Part shown: positions 18,545 through 26,273 of the stretch, piece by piece
How the letters are laid out: each line of letters starts with the position of its first letter
Position numbering within the stretch: the stretch's first letter is position 1
Position numbers and translations under genes: made by a program
The notes under the pieces: model-generated
The model's input: the letters and a program-made list of their open reading frames with translations, nothing else
Told to the model about the DNA's origin: nothing
Databases searched by the model: none
Assembly: GCA_025451035.1 (NCBI GenBank)
Contig: JANWLE010000094.1
Span: 1-49,919 of the forward strand
Reading direction: 5' to 3'
Origin: Solirubrobacteraceae bacterium
GTDB lineage: Bacteria; Actinomycetota; Thermoleophilia; Solirubrobacterales; Solirubrobacteraceae
DNA: 49,919 nt

Positions 18545-19851
18545 CGCTCGGCTTGCGCCGGTCCTACCGGGCCGAGCGCACGCGCGTCGTGCCCGTCGCC
18601 GAGCTGGCGCTCCGCCCGCGGCGGGGACGGCTCCTGGCTGTTTGAGAGGGCCTCGAATTCGCCGGTTTCCAGGCGTCTGTCGACGTCGCTTTCGATCTCG
18701 GCGGCCGTCGCCTCGGGCCGCAGGCGGCGCAGGCGGATAGCCTCCAGCCGACGGAACTTGAGGATCTCCAGCACGTAGATGAGATACACGCTTGCGGAAA
18801 GCGCCGCCAGGCCGAGCGCGACCATCACCAGCGTCCAGCCGGTGCGCAGGTGCCCGTGATGGTCTGAGTAGGGGACGAAGCGCAGCGCGAGCGCGACGCC
18901 AGAGAGCATCAGCGTCCACGCATACAGATATGCGATCGTGCGCCGGCTGGAGAAGCCGATGCGCGCCATGCGATGGTGGAAGTGCTCGCTGTCGGCTGCG
19001 TAGATTGGGCGCTTGTACTTCAGGCGCTTGAGCACGACGAACGTGGTGTCCAGGAACGGTACGGCCAGCAGGATCAGCGGCAGCACGAAGGAGACGACGG
19101 CGGCTACCTTGACCGCCGCCTCGACTGCGATCACGCCCATCAGCAGCCCGAGCAGGTTCGCGCCGCAGTCGCCCATGAAGCTCGAAGCTGGCGGGAAGTT
19201 GTAGAGCAAAAAGCCGAGCGCCGCGCCCGCCGTGATCGCCGCCAGCACCCCCGGCTGCGGGCGCGAGAGGTCGTAGGCGATCACCGCCATCGTCACAGCG
19301 ATGATCACGCAGACGCCCGCCGCGAGACCGTCAACGCCGTCGGAGAAGTTGACGACGTTCATCATCAGCACGAGGCCGATGACGGTCAGGATCGGCCCCG
19401 CGTTGGTGGCGCCGACGTTGGGGAAGTGCAGCTGGCCGACGAAAGGGAGCGTGATCGCCTTGACGGCCACGCCGTAGTGCACCACCACCACCGCCGCCAG
19501 GATCTGCCCGGCGAGCTTCACCCACGGCGAGAGATCGAAGCGGTCGTCGAATGCGCCCACCACGGTGATGACGCCGGCCCCGATCAGCACCCCCTGCCAC
19601 AGCTGCGGCGAGCGATCGGCGCCGCTGCCGTAGCCGGCGGGCAGCCACAGCAGACCGGCGATGAGTATCCCGGCGAAGATCGCCAGCCCGCCCAGCAGCG
19701 GTGTCGGACGATCGGATAGACCACGCTCGCGCGGCTGGTCGATCGCGCCCACGCGAGTGGCAAAACGCATCGTCAGCGGGGTCGCCACGGCGACCACGAC
19801 GGCGGCCGTCAGGAACGCGTAGAGCGCGTCGAGCTCGTTCAGATGCCCCAT
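18541..19851 (-). CDS. wecA: Undecaprenyl-phosphate N-acetylglucosaminyl-1-phosphate transferase (WecA/TagO/Rfe family)
   Basis: A 436-aa integral membrane enzyme of the MraY/WecA superfamily with about 11 helices. Signatures are GLSDRPTPLLGGLAIF near residue 44, GAFDDRFDLSPWVKLAGQIL (Asp-rich catalytic loop), MNVVNFSDGVDGLAAG, SFMGDCGANLLGLLMG, and the substrate-specificity loop RPIYAADSEHFHHRMARIGF. It initiates lipid-linked glycan synthesis by moving sugar-1-phosphate to undecaprenyl phosphate. The C-terminal 80 or so residues are a hydrophilic tail. Its stop codon overlaps that of the convergent mannosyltransferase within a single CTAG. In mycobacteria the orthologue (rfe) lies directly before atpI. 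Confidence 0.88.
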   Translation of the reverse strand: MGHLNELDALYAFLTAAVVVAVATPLTMRFATRVGAIDQPRERGLSDRPTPLLGGLAIFAGILIAGLLWLPAGYGSGADRSPQLWQGVLIGAGVITVVGAFDDRFDLSPWVKLAGQILAAVVVVHYGVAVKAITLPFVGQLHFPNVGATNAGPILTVIGLVLMMNVVNFSDGVDGLAAGVCVIIAVTMAVIAYDLSRPQPGVLAAITAGAALGFLLYNFPPASSFMGDCGANLLGLLMGVIAVEAAVKVAAVVSFVLPLILLAVPFLDTTFVVLKRLKYKRPIYAADSEHFHHRMARIGFSSRRTIAYLYAWTLMLSGVALALRFVPYSDHHGHLRTGWTLVMVALGLAALSASVYLIYVLEILKFRRLEAIRLRRLRPEATAAEIESDVDRRLETGEFEALSNSQEPSPPRAERQLGDGHDARALGPVGPAQAER

Positions 19852-19941
19852 AGGCTCGCCAACAGCATCGCACGAGCGCTGCCCGGGCGCGAACACGTCG
19901 CGGCCGTGGCGCCGCGGTCCGCCCGCCGCGGCGCCGGGACG

Positions 19942-21243
19942 CTACCCCGCCAGCGGCACGCTGAGGCTCTCATACAGCGGGAAACGCTGCACGAGCTCCT
20001 GCACGCGCTCTGCGAGCTCCTGCTCGCGCGAGTGAAACTGCGCACCGAGGGCGTCCACCAGCAGCTGGCCGATCTCCAGGAAGTCCTCGTGCTGCAGGCC
20101 GCGGGTGGCGAGCGCGGGCGTGCCGATGCGCAGCCCCGAGGCCTCCATCGGCGGGCGGGGGTCAAACGGCACCGCGTTGCGGTTGACGGTGATCCCGATC
20201 TGGTGCAGACGGTCCTCGGCCTGCTTGCCGCTCAACTCGGGGCGCAGATCGCGCAGGTCGACGAGCACCAGGTGCACGTCGGTGCCGCCGGTGAGGACCT
20301 TCAGACCGTCGCCCGCCCCTTGCGCGATGAGCTTCTGTGCGATCGCCCGCGCGCCGTCGATGGTGCGGCGCTGACGCTCGGCGAACAGCTCGCTGGCTGC
20401 GATCTTCAGCGCGACCGCCTTGGCTGCGATCACGTGCTCGAGCGGGCCGCCCTGCTGTCCCGGGAAGATGGCCGAGTCGATCTTCTTGGCGTGCTCCTCG
20501 CGGCAGAGGATCAGCCCGGCGCGCGGGCCGCCGATCGTCTTGTGTGTCGTGCTCGTCACGACGTCCGCGTAGTCGACGGGGTTTGGGTGAAGGCCGGCCG
20601 CGACGAGCCCCGCGAAGTGCGCCATGTCGACCATCAGCAGCGCCCCGACCTCGTCGGCGATCTCGCGGAAACGCGCGAAGTCGAGCTGGCGCGGGTAGGC
20701 CGACCAGCCGGCGAGCAGCAGCCGCGGCTGGCGCTCGCGGGCGATGCGCGCGACCTCGTCCATGTCGATCAGCCCCGTCTCACGGTCGACCTCGTAGGCG
20801 GCGATGTCATACAGCCGCCCGGACACGTTGATCTTCATGCCGTGCGTGAGGTGCCCGCCGTGCGCCAGCGACAGTCCCATGATCGTCTCGCCGGGCTGAA
20901 GCAGCGCGTGGTAGACGGCGGTGTTGGCCTGCGCGCCGGAGTGCGGCTGGACGTTGGCGTGCTCGGCGCCGAACAGCTCCTTGGCGCGGTCGATCGCCAG
21001 CTGCTCGGAGATGTCGACCCACTCGCAGCCGCCGTAGTAGCGCCGCCCGGGGTAGCCCTCGGCGTACTTGTTGGTCAGCACCGAGCCCTGGCACTCGAGC
21101 ACCGCGCGCGGCACGAAGTTCTCCGAGGCGATCAGCTCGAGCGTGCTCTGCTGGCGATGCAGCTCACCACGCAGCACCTCCGCGATCTCGGGGTCCACCT
21201 CGGCGAGGGGAAGATCGAAGTAGTCGGGGCGCAGCTCGGACAT
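19942..21243 (-). CDS. glyA: Serine hydroxymethyltransferase
   Basis: A 433-aa PLP enzyme that interconverts serine and glycine with one-carbon transfer to tetrahydrofolate. [16 protein letters not shown] and [17 protein letters not shown] are the N-terminal signatures. The PLP lysine is in [28 protein letters not shown]-type and [13 protein letters not shown] segments are conserved, and the length is normal. ATG with AAGGAG 6 nt upstream gives a clear start. It lies between tsaC and wecA, as in the Bacillus order tsaC...glyA...atpI. Confidence 0.97.
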   Translation of the reverse strand: MSELRPDYFDLPLAEVDPEIAEVLRGELHRQQSTLELIASENFVPRAVLECQGSVLTNKYAEGYPGRRYYGGCEWVDISEQLAIDRAKELFGAEHANVQPHSGAQANTAVYHALLQPGETIMGLSLAHGGHLTHGMKINVSGRLYDIAAYEVDRETGLIDMDEVARIARERQPRLLLAGWSAYPRQLDFARFREIADEVGALLMVDMAHFAGLVAAGLHPNPVDYADVVTSTTHKTIGGPRAGLILCREEHAKKIDSAIFPGQQGGPLEHVIAAKAVALKIAASELFAERQRRTIDGARAIAQKLIAQGAGDGLKVLTGGTDVHLVLVDLRDLRPELSGKQAEDRLHQIGITVNRNAVPFDPRPPMEASGLRIGTPALATRGLQHEDFLEIGQLLVDALGAQFHSREQELAERVQELVQRFPLYESLSVPLAG

Positions 21244-21357
21244 GGCGTTCTCCTTGACAGGTGACAGCTATCTGAGTGCCCAGGCGCGCGACTTGGCCAG
21301 CCCGTCGCTTCCCGGTGGTCAATTCCACCCTAGCGCCAGTCGCGACGGCGATAGCGC

Positions 21358-22014
21358 TCAGGCTAGCAGTCCTAGCAGGCGTGCAAGCTCACCGCCGTCG
21401 ACGGCGCCCTCACGCAGGACGCGCCAGCTGCCTGACCGTTGGAACTCGCGCAGATCCACGACGGTCGAGGCGACGCCGGGCAGCTCGCCGCCGTCGAGCA
21501 CCAGCTGCGTGCCACGGCGCAGCGCCGCCGGGATCTCCTCGACGCGCCTGGCCTCCGGCCCTCCGGACAGGTTGGCGCTCGACTGCAGTACGGGGCCGTG
21601 TACCCGCGCGAGCGCGGCGAGCGCAGGGGTGAGCGCCGGCACGCGCAGCCCGAGCGTGTCGGGGTCGGGGCCGCAGGCCGCTAGAAAGCGCCTGGCGCGA
21701 TTGGGCAAGAGCAACGTGAGCGCCCCCGGCAGCCGCGCGCGCACGGCGGCGCGCTCGCGTGGCGCTAGCTCTGCCAGCGCCGCGAGCGCGCCGGCACGCG
21801 TGAAGAACATGACGGCCGACGGCTTGGCGGCTGGCCTTCCCTTCAGCTCGTAGACGCGTTCGATCGCCGCCTGGGAGTCGGGGCTGCAGCCGATCCCGTA
21901 GACGGTGTCGGTGGGGAACACGCACACCCCGTCGCTCTCCAGCAGCCACTGGAAACGGGCGGCCTGCTCGTCGCTCAGTGCCGTGGATCCGGCGCCGTCG
22001 GCGCCGCCGCTCAT
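21358..22014 (-). CDS. tsaC: L-threonylcarbamoyladenylate synthase (Sua5/YrdC/YwlC family)
   Basis: A 218-aa protein that makes the TC-AMP intermediate for the t6A modification of ANN-decoding tRNAs. VCVFPTDTVYGIGCSPDSQA (from about residue 30) is the substrate pocket, followed by LKGRPAAKPSAVMFF and FVAACGPDPDTLGLRVPA-like sequence. Only the YrdC domain is present; there is no C-terminal Sua5 domain. The start overlaps the prmC stop (ATGA), placing it in the prfA-prmC-tsaC operon. Confidence 0.92.
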   Translation of the reverse strand: MSGGADGAGSTALSDEQAARFQWLLESDGVCVFPTDTVYGIGCSPDSQAAIERVYELKGRPAAKPSAVMFFTRAGALAALAELAPRERAAVRARLPGALTLLLPNRARRFLAACGPDPDTLGLRVPALTPALAALARVHGPVLQSSANLSGGPEARRVEEIPAALRRGTQLVLDGGELPGVASTVVDLREFQRSGSWRVLREGAVDGGELARLLGLLA

Positions 22015-22847
22015 CCGCGCTGCGCCAGCACGACGCGCTCGATGCCGGCGAGGTCGGGGTGCGCGCTCACGCGCTCAAAGCCCGCCGCGCGCGCCAGCGC
22101 GGCGACGCGCGGCGCCTGGCCCTGGCCGACCTCTATCGCCACCCAGCCGACGCGTTCGCGGCCGGCCAGCTGGCCAATCAGGCGCGTGATCAGCTCCAGG
22201 CCGTCGTCGCTACAGAACAGCGCGAGCGGCGGCTCGTGGCGGGTGATCTCCGGCTCGAGCTCCCCCCGCTGCGCCGTTGCGACGTACGGCGGGTTGCATA
22301 CCACCGCGTCGATGTCGTCTGGCACCAGCGCGAGGAGATCCGACTGCAGCCAGCGCACCTCTAGGCCCAGCCGCGCGCCGTTGGCGCGCGCCAGCTCGAG
22401 CGCCGCGGGCGAGATGTCGCTGGCGCTGACGAGCAAGTCGGCTCGCTCCTGCTTGAGCGCGAGCGCCACCGCGCCGCTGCCCGTGCACAGGTCGAGTACG
22501 CGCGCGCGTGGCGCCAGCGCCAGCGCCAGCTCCACCAACAGCTCGGTCTCGGGCCTGGGGATCAGCGCGCGGGCGTCGACGGCCAGCTCGATGTGGCGAA
22601 AGCCCTTGCGGCCGGTTATGTAGGCGACGGGCTCGCGCTGCACCGCGCGGCGGCGCACGGCGCCCTGAAACGCCTGCACGGCGTCGCCTCGCACCGTCAG
22701 CTCGCGGTCGATCAGCAGCCGCTCGCGGCTCACGCCAAGCACGTGCGCGAGCAGCACTTCCGCGTCCAGGCGCGGGGTGGCACAGCCGGCCGCCTTGATC
22801 GCCACGACCGCGCTGTCGAGCGCCTGCGCTACGGAGGTGCCCGTCAT
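22011..22847 (-). CDS. prmC: Peptide chain release factor N5-glutamine methyltransferase
   Basis: A 278-aa class I SAM methyltransferase that methylates the Gln of the GGQ motif in RF1 and RF2. The N-terminal helical domain precedes ITGRKGFRHIELAVDARALI. The SAM site is LDLCTGSGAVALALK and the catalytic motif is CNPPYVA. It overlaps prfA upstream and tsaC downstream by 4 nt each (ATGA), so all three are translationally coupled. Confidence 0.94.
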   Translation of the reverse strand: MTGTSVAQALDSAVVAIKAAGCATPRLDAEVLLAHVLGVSRERLLIDRELTVRGDAVQAFQGAVRRRAVQREPVAYITGRKGFRHIELAVDARALIPRPETELLVELALALAPRARVLDLCTGSGAVALALKQERADLLVSASDISPAALELARANGARLGLEVRWLQSDLLALVPDDIDAVVCNPPYVATAQRGELEPEITRHEPPLALFCSDDGLELITRLIGQLAGRERVGWVAIEVGQGQAPRVAALARAAGFERVSAHPDLAGIERVVLAQRG

Positions 22848-23893
22848 GCCCCGGTCTGCGCCTGCAGCCGCCGACGCTTCTCATCGGCCTGCAGGGCGGC
22901 GGTGAACTCCTCCAGCTCGCCGGCGAGAACCTCGTCGAGGTTGTGCACCGTGAGCTTGACGCGGTGGTCGGTGACGCGCCGCTCGCCGTAGTTGTAGGTG
23001 CGGATCTTCTCGGCGCGATCGCCGGTGCCGACCTGTGAGCGACGGTCGGCGGCGAGCTCCGCCTGCTGTTCTGAGAGCGCCCGCTCGTACAGCCGCGCAC
23101 GCAGCACACGCAGCGCGCGTTCGCGGTTCTGCAGCTGGGACTTCTCGTCCTGCATGGAGACGACGATGCCGCTCGGCTTGTGCGTGATGCGCACGGCGGA
23201 GTCGGTGGTGTTGACAGACTGCCCGCCGGGGCCGGTCGAGCGGTACACGTCGATCTGCAGGTCGTTCGGGTCGATCTCGACCTCGACCTCCTCGGCCTCC
23301 GGCAGCACCGCGACGGTCGCGGTGGAGGTGTGGATGCGCCCCTGCGACTCGGTTTGCGGGATCCGCTGGACGCGGTGCGTGCCGCCCTCGTACTTGAGGA
23401 TCGAGTACGCGCCGCTGCCCTTGATCGCGAACGTGTACTTGCCGTCCGTGGCAGCCATCGACTCGGTCTGCATGCCGCGGCGCTCGGCGTACTTGGTCAG
23501 CATGCGATACACGTCCCCCGCCCACAGCCCCGCCTCGTCACCGCCGGCGCCGGCCTGGATTTCCACGATCACGTTCTTCTCGTCGTTGGGGTCGCGCTCC
23601 ACCATCGCCAGGCGGATCTCCTCCTCAAGGTGCTCGATGCGCTCGCGCGATGAGGACAACAGCTCGCGCAGCTCCGGATCCTCGCCGTCCTCTGAGAGAA
23701 GTTCTTCCGCGCCGGCCGCGTCGTCGCGCGCTAGGCGCCATTCGGCTGCGAGCTTCGCCGCGAGCTCGAGCTGGCGGTAGGCGCGCCCCACCTCCGCGTA
23801 GCGTTCGCGGTCGGCGATCACCGTCGCGTCTGTCATGTGCTGCCCGAGCTCGGCAAAACGCGTCTCGATCTGCGTGACGAGGTCTTCGATCAT
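22844..23893 (-). CDS. prfA: Peptide chain release factor 1
   Basis: A 349-aa class I release factor that reads UAA and UAG. The catalytic GGQ is at residues 223-225 in GPGGQSVNTTDSAVRITH. The anticodon-like tripeptide occurs as PQT (179-181) in RIPQTESQGRIHTS; PAT or PVT is more usual at this PxT motif. Full length. The ATG has TAGACT 7 nt upstream, so a leaderless promoter starts the prfA-prmC-tsaC operon. Confidence 0.96.
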   Translation of the reverse strand: MIEDLVTQIETRFAELGQHMTDATVIADRERYAEVGRAYRQLELAAKLAAEWRLARDDAAGAEELLSEDGEDPELRELLSSSRERIEHLEEEIRLAMVERDPNDEKNVIVEIQAGAGGDEAGLWAGDVYRMLTKYAERRGMQTESMAATDGKYTFAIKGSGAYSILKYEGGTHRVQRIPQTESQGRIHTSTATVAVLPEAEEVEVEIDPNDLQIDVYRSTGPGGQSVNTTDSAVRITHKPSGIVVSMQDEKSQLQNRERALRVLRARLYERALSEQQAELAADRRSQVGTGDRAEKIRTYNYGERRVTDHRVKLTVHNLDEVLAGELEEFTAALQADEKRRRLQAQTGA

Positions 23894-23900
23894 CGTGATG

Positions 23901-23906
23901 AGTCTA
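23901..23906 (-). promoter_or_regulatory. -10 box of prfA (leaderless type)
   Basis: TAGACT on the minus strand ends 7 nt before the prfA ATG. The 84-bp gap to the DUF1385 gene holds no other signal. Confidence 0.55.
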
Positions 23907-23977
23907 GGTCCTCGCCGTGTTCGCCCGGGCGCTCGCTGCGCGTCCCGCGCGGGCTCGGCCCCGGGACCAGCGAGGGG

Positions 23978-25171
23978 CTAGGCTACGACCTCGACGCCGA
24001 CGAGGTCCTCGGCGGACAGCTCGCCCGGCTTCTCCAGCTCGAGCACCGCCTGCAGCGCGGCGATCGCGACCTGCAGCTGGTCGAGGTCAGGCTCGCGGGT
24101 GGTCAGCAGTTGCAGCTTCAGCCCAGGCCACATCACCGCGCGCACCCAGCGGCGCGAGCGGTTGCGTCCCGCGAACTTGATGATCTCAAACGAGATCCCC
24201 GCGATTATCGGCACACCGAGGATGCGCGTGGCCACGAGCAGGTACCACGCCGGCAACCCGACCGCCCCGAACACGAAGATGGAGACGACCATCACGATCA
24301 GCAGGAAGCTCGTGCCGCAGCGCGGGTGAAGGCGCGAGAAGCGCTGGGCGTTGTGCGGCGTCAGCTCAAGCCCGGCCTCGAAGCAGGAGATCGTCTTGTG
24401 CTCGGCGGCGTGGTACTCAAAGACGCGGCGCAGGTCTTTGATGCGCGAGAGCGCCAGCATGTAGCCGAGGAAGATCGCGGTGCGCACCATGCCCTCGACG
24501 ATCCAGAAGAGCGCCGAGGAGTGAAGTTGGCCCTTGACGAGGCTCGTCAACCCAAGTGGGAGCAGGAAGAACAGGCCGATCGCGAACACGAGCGACACCA
24601 CCACCGTGCCGGCCCAGATGCCCGCGCCGATTTCCTGCGGCTCCTCGGCCTCGCCCGCGGGAAGCTGCGCGTTGGCGGAGATCCCGAGCGCCCTGAAGCC
24701 GATGGCGAGCGAGCCGCCGAGCGCGACGACGCCGCGCAGCACAGGTATCCGAAGCCAGCGGTGACGCGCAAGCGCCGAGGTCAGCTCGAACGTGGACACC
24801 TCGATCTCACCCAGTTGCTCAACGCCTCCGGCATCCTCCTCGTCGGCGAGCTCACCCTCGCGCGCGAACGCCGCCTCAAAGGCGTGTGCCTCTTCCTGCA
24901 CGGTCTCGCGCGCCCCGTCGCCCCCCGCGCCGTCGCCATCTCCAGGCGCCTGCCCGGCTGGCGCCTCGGGCTTCGGCACGAGCGGCTTGCGCACCGCCAC
25001 CGCCCAGTGGCGCACGCCGCGCATCATCACTCCCTCGAGCACCGCCTGGCCGCCGAGCGGCGCGTCCCGCTGGGCGGTGAGCTCGTGGTCTTGCGCTGCG
25101 GGCAGCGGCTCGCCCCCTTGCGACTCGACCGGCAGGTTCGGCGCTACAGCGTCAGCCGGGCGCACGGACAT
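23978..25171 (-). CDS. DUF1385 family membrane protein (YqhQ-like)
   Basis: A 397-aa protein. The family core opens with GGQAVLEGVMMRGVRHWAVA near residue 43 and continues with RIPVLRGVVALGGSLAIGFR, two or three membrane helices (TVVVSLVFAIGLFFLLPLGL), FEYHAAEHKTISCFEAGLEL, and LHPRCGTSFLLIVMVVSI. The conserved His/Glu/Cys residues have suggested a metal-dependent enzyme, but the family has no proven activity. An acidic linker of about 60 residues (residues 75-135) is inserted after the first motif, longer than in Bacillus YqhQ. DUF1385 genes commonly sit beside prfA and rpmE. The ATG at 25171 lies just after the rpmE stop; the longer frame is rejected. Confidence 0.8.
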   Translation of the reverse strand: MSVRPADAVAPNLPVESQGGEPLPAAQDHELTAQRDAPLGGQAVLEGVMMRGVRHWAVAVRKPLVPKPEAPAGQAPGDGDGAGGDGARETVQEEAHAFEAAFAREGELADEEDAGGVEQLGEIEVSTFELTSALARHRWLRIPVLRGVVALGGSLAIGFRALGISANAQLPAGEAEEPQEIGAGIWAGTVVVSLVFAIGLFFLLPLGLTSLVKGQLHSSALFWIVEGMVRTAIFLGYMLALSRIKDLRRVFEYHAAEHKTISCFEAGLELTPHNAQRFSRLHPRCGTSFLLIVMVVSIFVFGAVGLPAWYLLVATRILGVPIIAGISFEIIKFAGRNRSRRWVRAVMWPGLKLQLLTTREPDLDQLQVAIAALQAVLELEKPGELSAEDLVGVEVVA

Positions 25172-25178
25172 GCGGCGG

Positions 25179-25412
25179 CTACTGGGAGGCCTGGGACTTG
25201 GCGGTCTGCAGCCGGCCCTTGGCCACCCGGCGCTGGAAGCGCTCGACCCGTCCACCGGTGTCGACCAGCTTCTGGCGGCCGGTGTAGAAGGGATGGCAGT
25301 TTGAGCAGATCTCGATGTGCAGCTCTGGCTGGGTGGCGCGCGTGTAGAACTCGTTGCCGCAGGTGCAGCGCACGTGTGCCTGTATGTAGTCGGGGTGAAT
25401 TGAGGGCTTCAT
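25179..25412 (-). CDS. rpmE: 50S ribosomal protein L31, zinc-binding form
   Basis: A 77-aa protein with the four zinc cysteines C16, C18 (RCTCGNEF) and C36, C39 (EICSNCHPFYTG), which define the C+ paralogue used under zinc sufficiency. About ten residues (GRLQTAKSQASQ) extend the usual C-terminus. TAGAAT 9 nt upstream of the ATG suggests a leaderless transcript that continues into the DUF1385 gene. No Zur-like box is evident. Confidence 0.97.
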   Translation of the reverse strand: MKPSIHPDYIQAHVRCTCGNEFYTRATQPELHIEICSNCHPFYTGRQKLVDTGGRVERFQRRVAKGRLQTAKSQASQ

Positions 25413-25421
25413 GTGCCGATC

Positions 25422-25427
25422 ATTCTA
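25422..25427 (-). promoter_or_regulatory. -10 box of rpmE (leaderless type)
   Basis: TAGAAT on the minus strand lies 9 nt upstream of the rpmE ATG. Confidence 0.55.
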
Positions 25428-25486
25428 GCGACTCGGCGAAGCCGAGCTTCGGCGCTCGCCCGGCTCGCTCCCGACGCCGCGGCGGG

Positions 25487-26266
25487 CTAGCCGCCGAGCG
25501 GGCAGGGGAAGCTGCGGGGCAGCCCGCCCGCGGGTGCCTCCGCCACCTGGTGGCCGGGGTCCGGTTCGACCGCGAGCTGCCCTCCGGGCGCGCAGCGGGG
25601 CGCTGTCACGGCGAGGATGAGGCTGCTCTGCGGCTGCAGCGACTCGACGGCGAGCGGCGGCTGCGGGGCGCCGTCGACGCTCAGCGCGAGCGTGAAGGCC
25701 CCGCTCGCTGCGCGTCCTTCGTTGCGCAGGGTGATCTGGTAGTCGGCGGTCTGGGCATCCACGGCCGTGGCGCTCACTTCGCCGACCGTGAGCTTGGGGC
25801 GCTCGTCGGGCTGTTCGCAGGTGGGCGTGAGCCGGCTTGTGTGGCGGATCAGGCGCCCCTTGGCGCCCAGCCAGCGAAAGTCGATCCGCGCCCGGAATTC
25901 AGCCGGCGCGGGCAGGTTGGTCACCTGCCCGTAGAACTTGTAGATCTTCACGCCGGGCTGCGAGGCGCGCCAGACGCCGAGCCCGGGCGCGCTGACGGTA
26001 TGGAAGTAGGCCTCGCCACCCAGGCGCTCCTGCACCTCGACGCGGACCGCCATGCGGGTGGTGTCGGCGCTGGCGAGGACCTGGCCCGCGAAGGTCGCCG
26101 AGCGGTCTGGCTCATCGACCGCGGCGACGCAGTGGCTGAGCGTTGCCGTCGCCAGCTGGCTAGCTGGCGACGCCGCATATGCGTGCGCGGCGCTCGCGCA
26201 GGCAAGCGCCAGCGTGGCGCCGAGAACGCCCGCGGTTCTGCGGCAGGGTCGCATGCTCTTTGCCAT
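25487..26266 (-). CDS. Secreted protein with a C-terminal CARDB-like domain
   Basis: A 259-aa exported protein of unknown function. A signal peptide is clear (RRTAGVLGATLALACASAAHA, cleavage near residue 29). The middle region (about 40-150) is a beta-rich domain with no recognised motif. Residues about 158-250 (LTVGEVSATAVDAQTADYQI, then LRNEGRAASGAFTLALSVDG) have the pattern of CARDB Ig-like adhesion domains. Cysteines occur near residues 46, 149, 229 and 255 and could form disulfides outside the cell. It starts 7 nt after the ETF-QO stop and is probably cotranscribed, although no functional link is obvious. Confidence 0.65.
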   Translation of the reverse strand: MAKSMRPCRRTAGVLGATLALACASAAHAYAASPASQLATATLSHCVAAVDEPDRSATFAGQVLASADTTRMAVRVEVQERLGGEAYFHTVSAPGLGVWRASQPGVKIYKFYGQVTNLPAPAEFRARIDFRWLGAKGRLIRHTSRLTPTCEQPDERPKLTVGEVSATAVDAQTADYQITLRNEGRAASGAFTLALSVDGAPQPPLAVESLQPQSSLILAVTAPRCAPGGQLAVEPDPGHQVAEAPAGGLPRSFPCPLGG

Positions 26267-26273
26267 TGCCTCT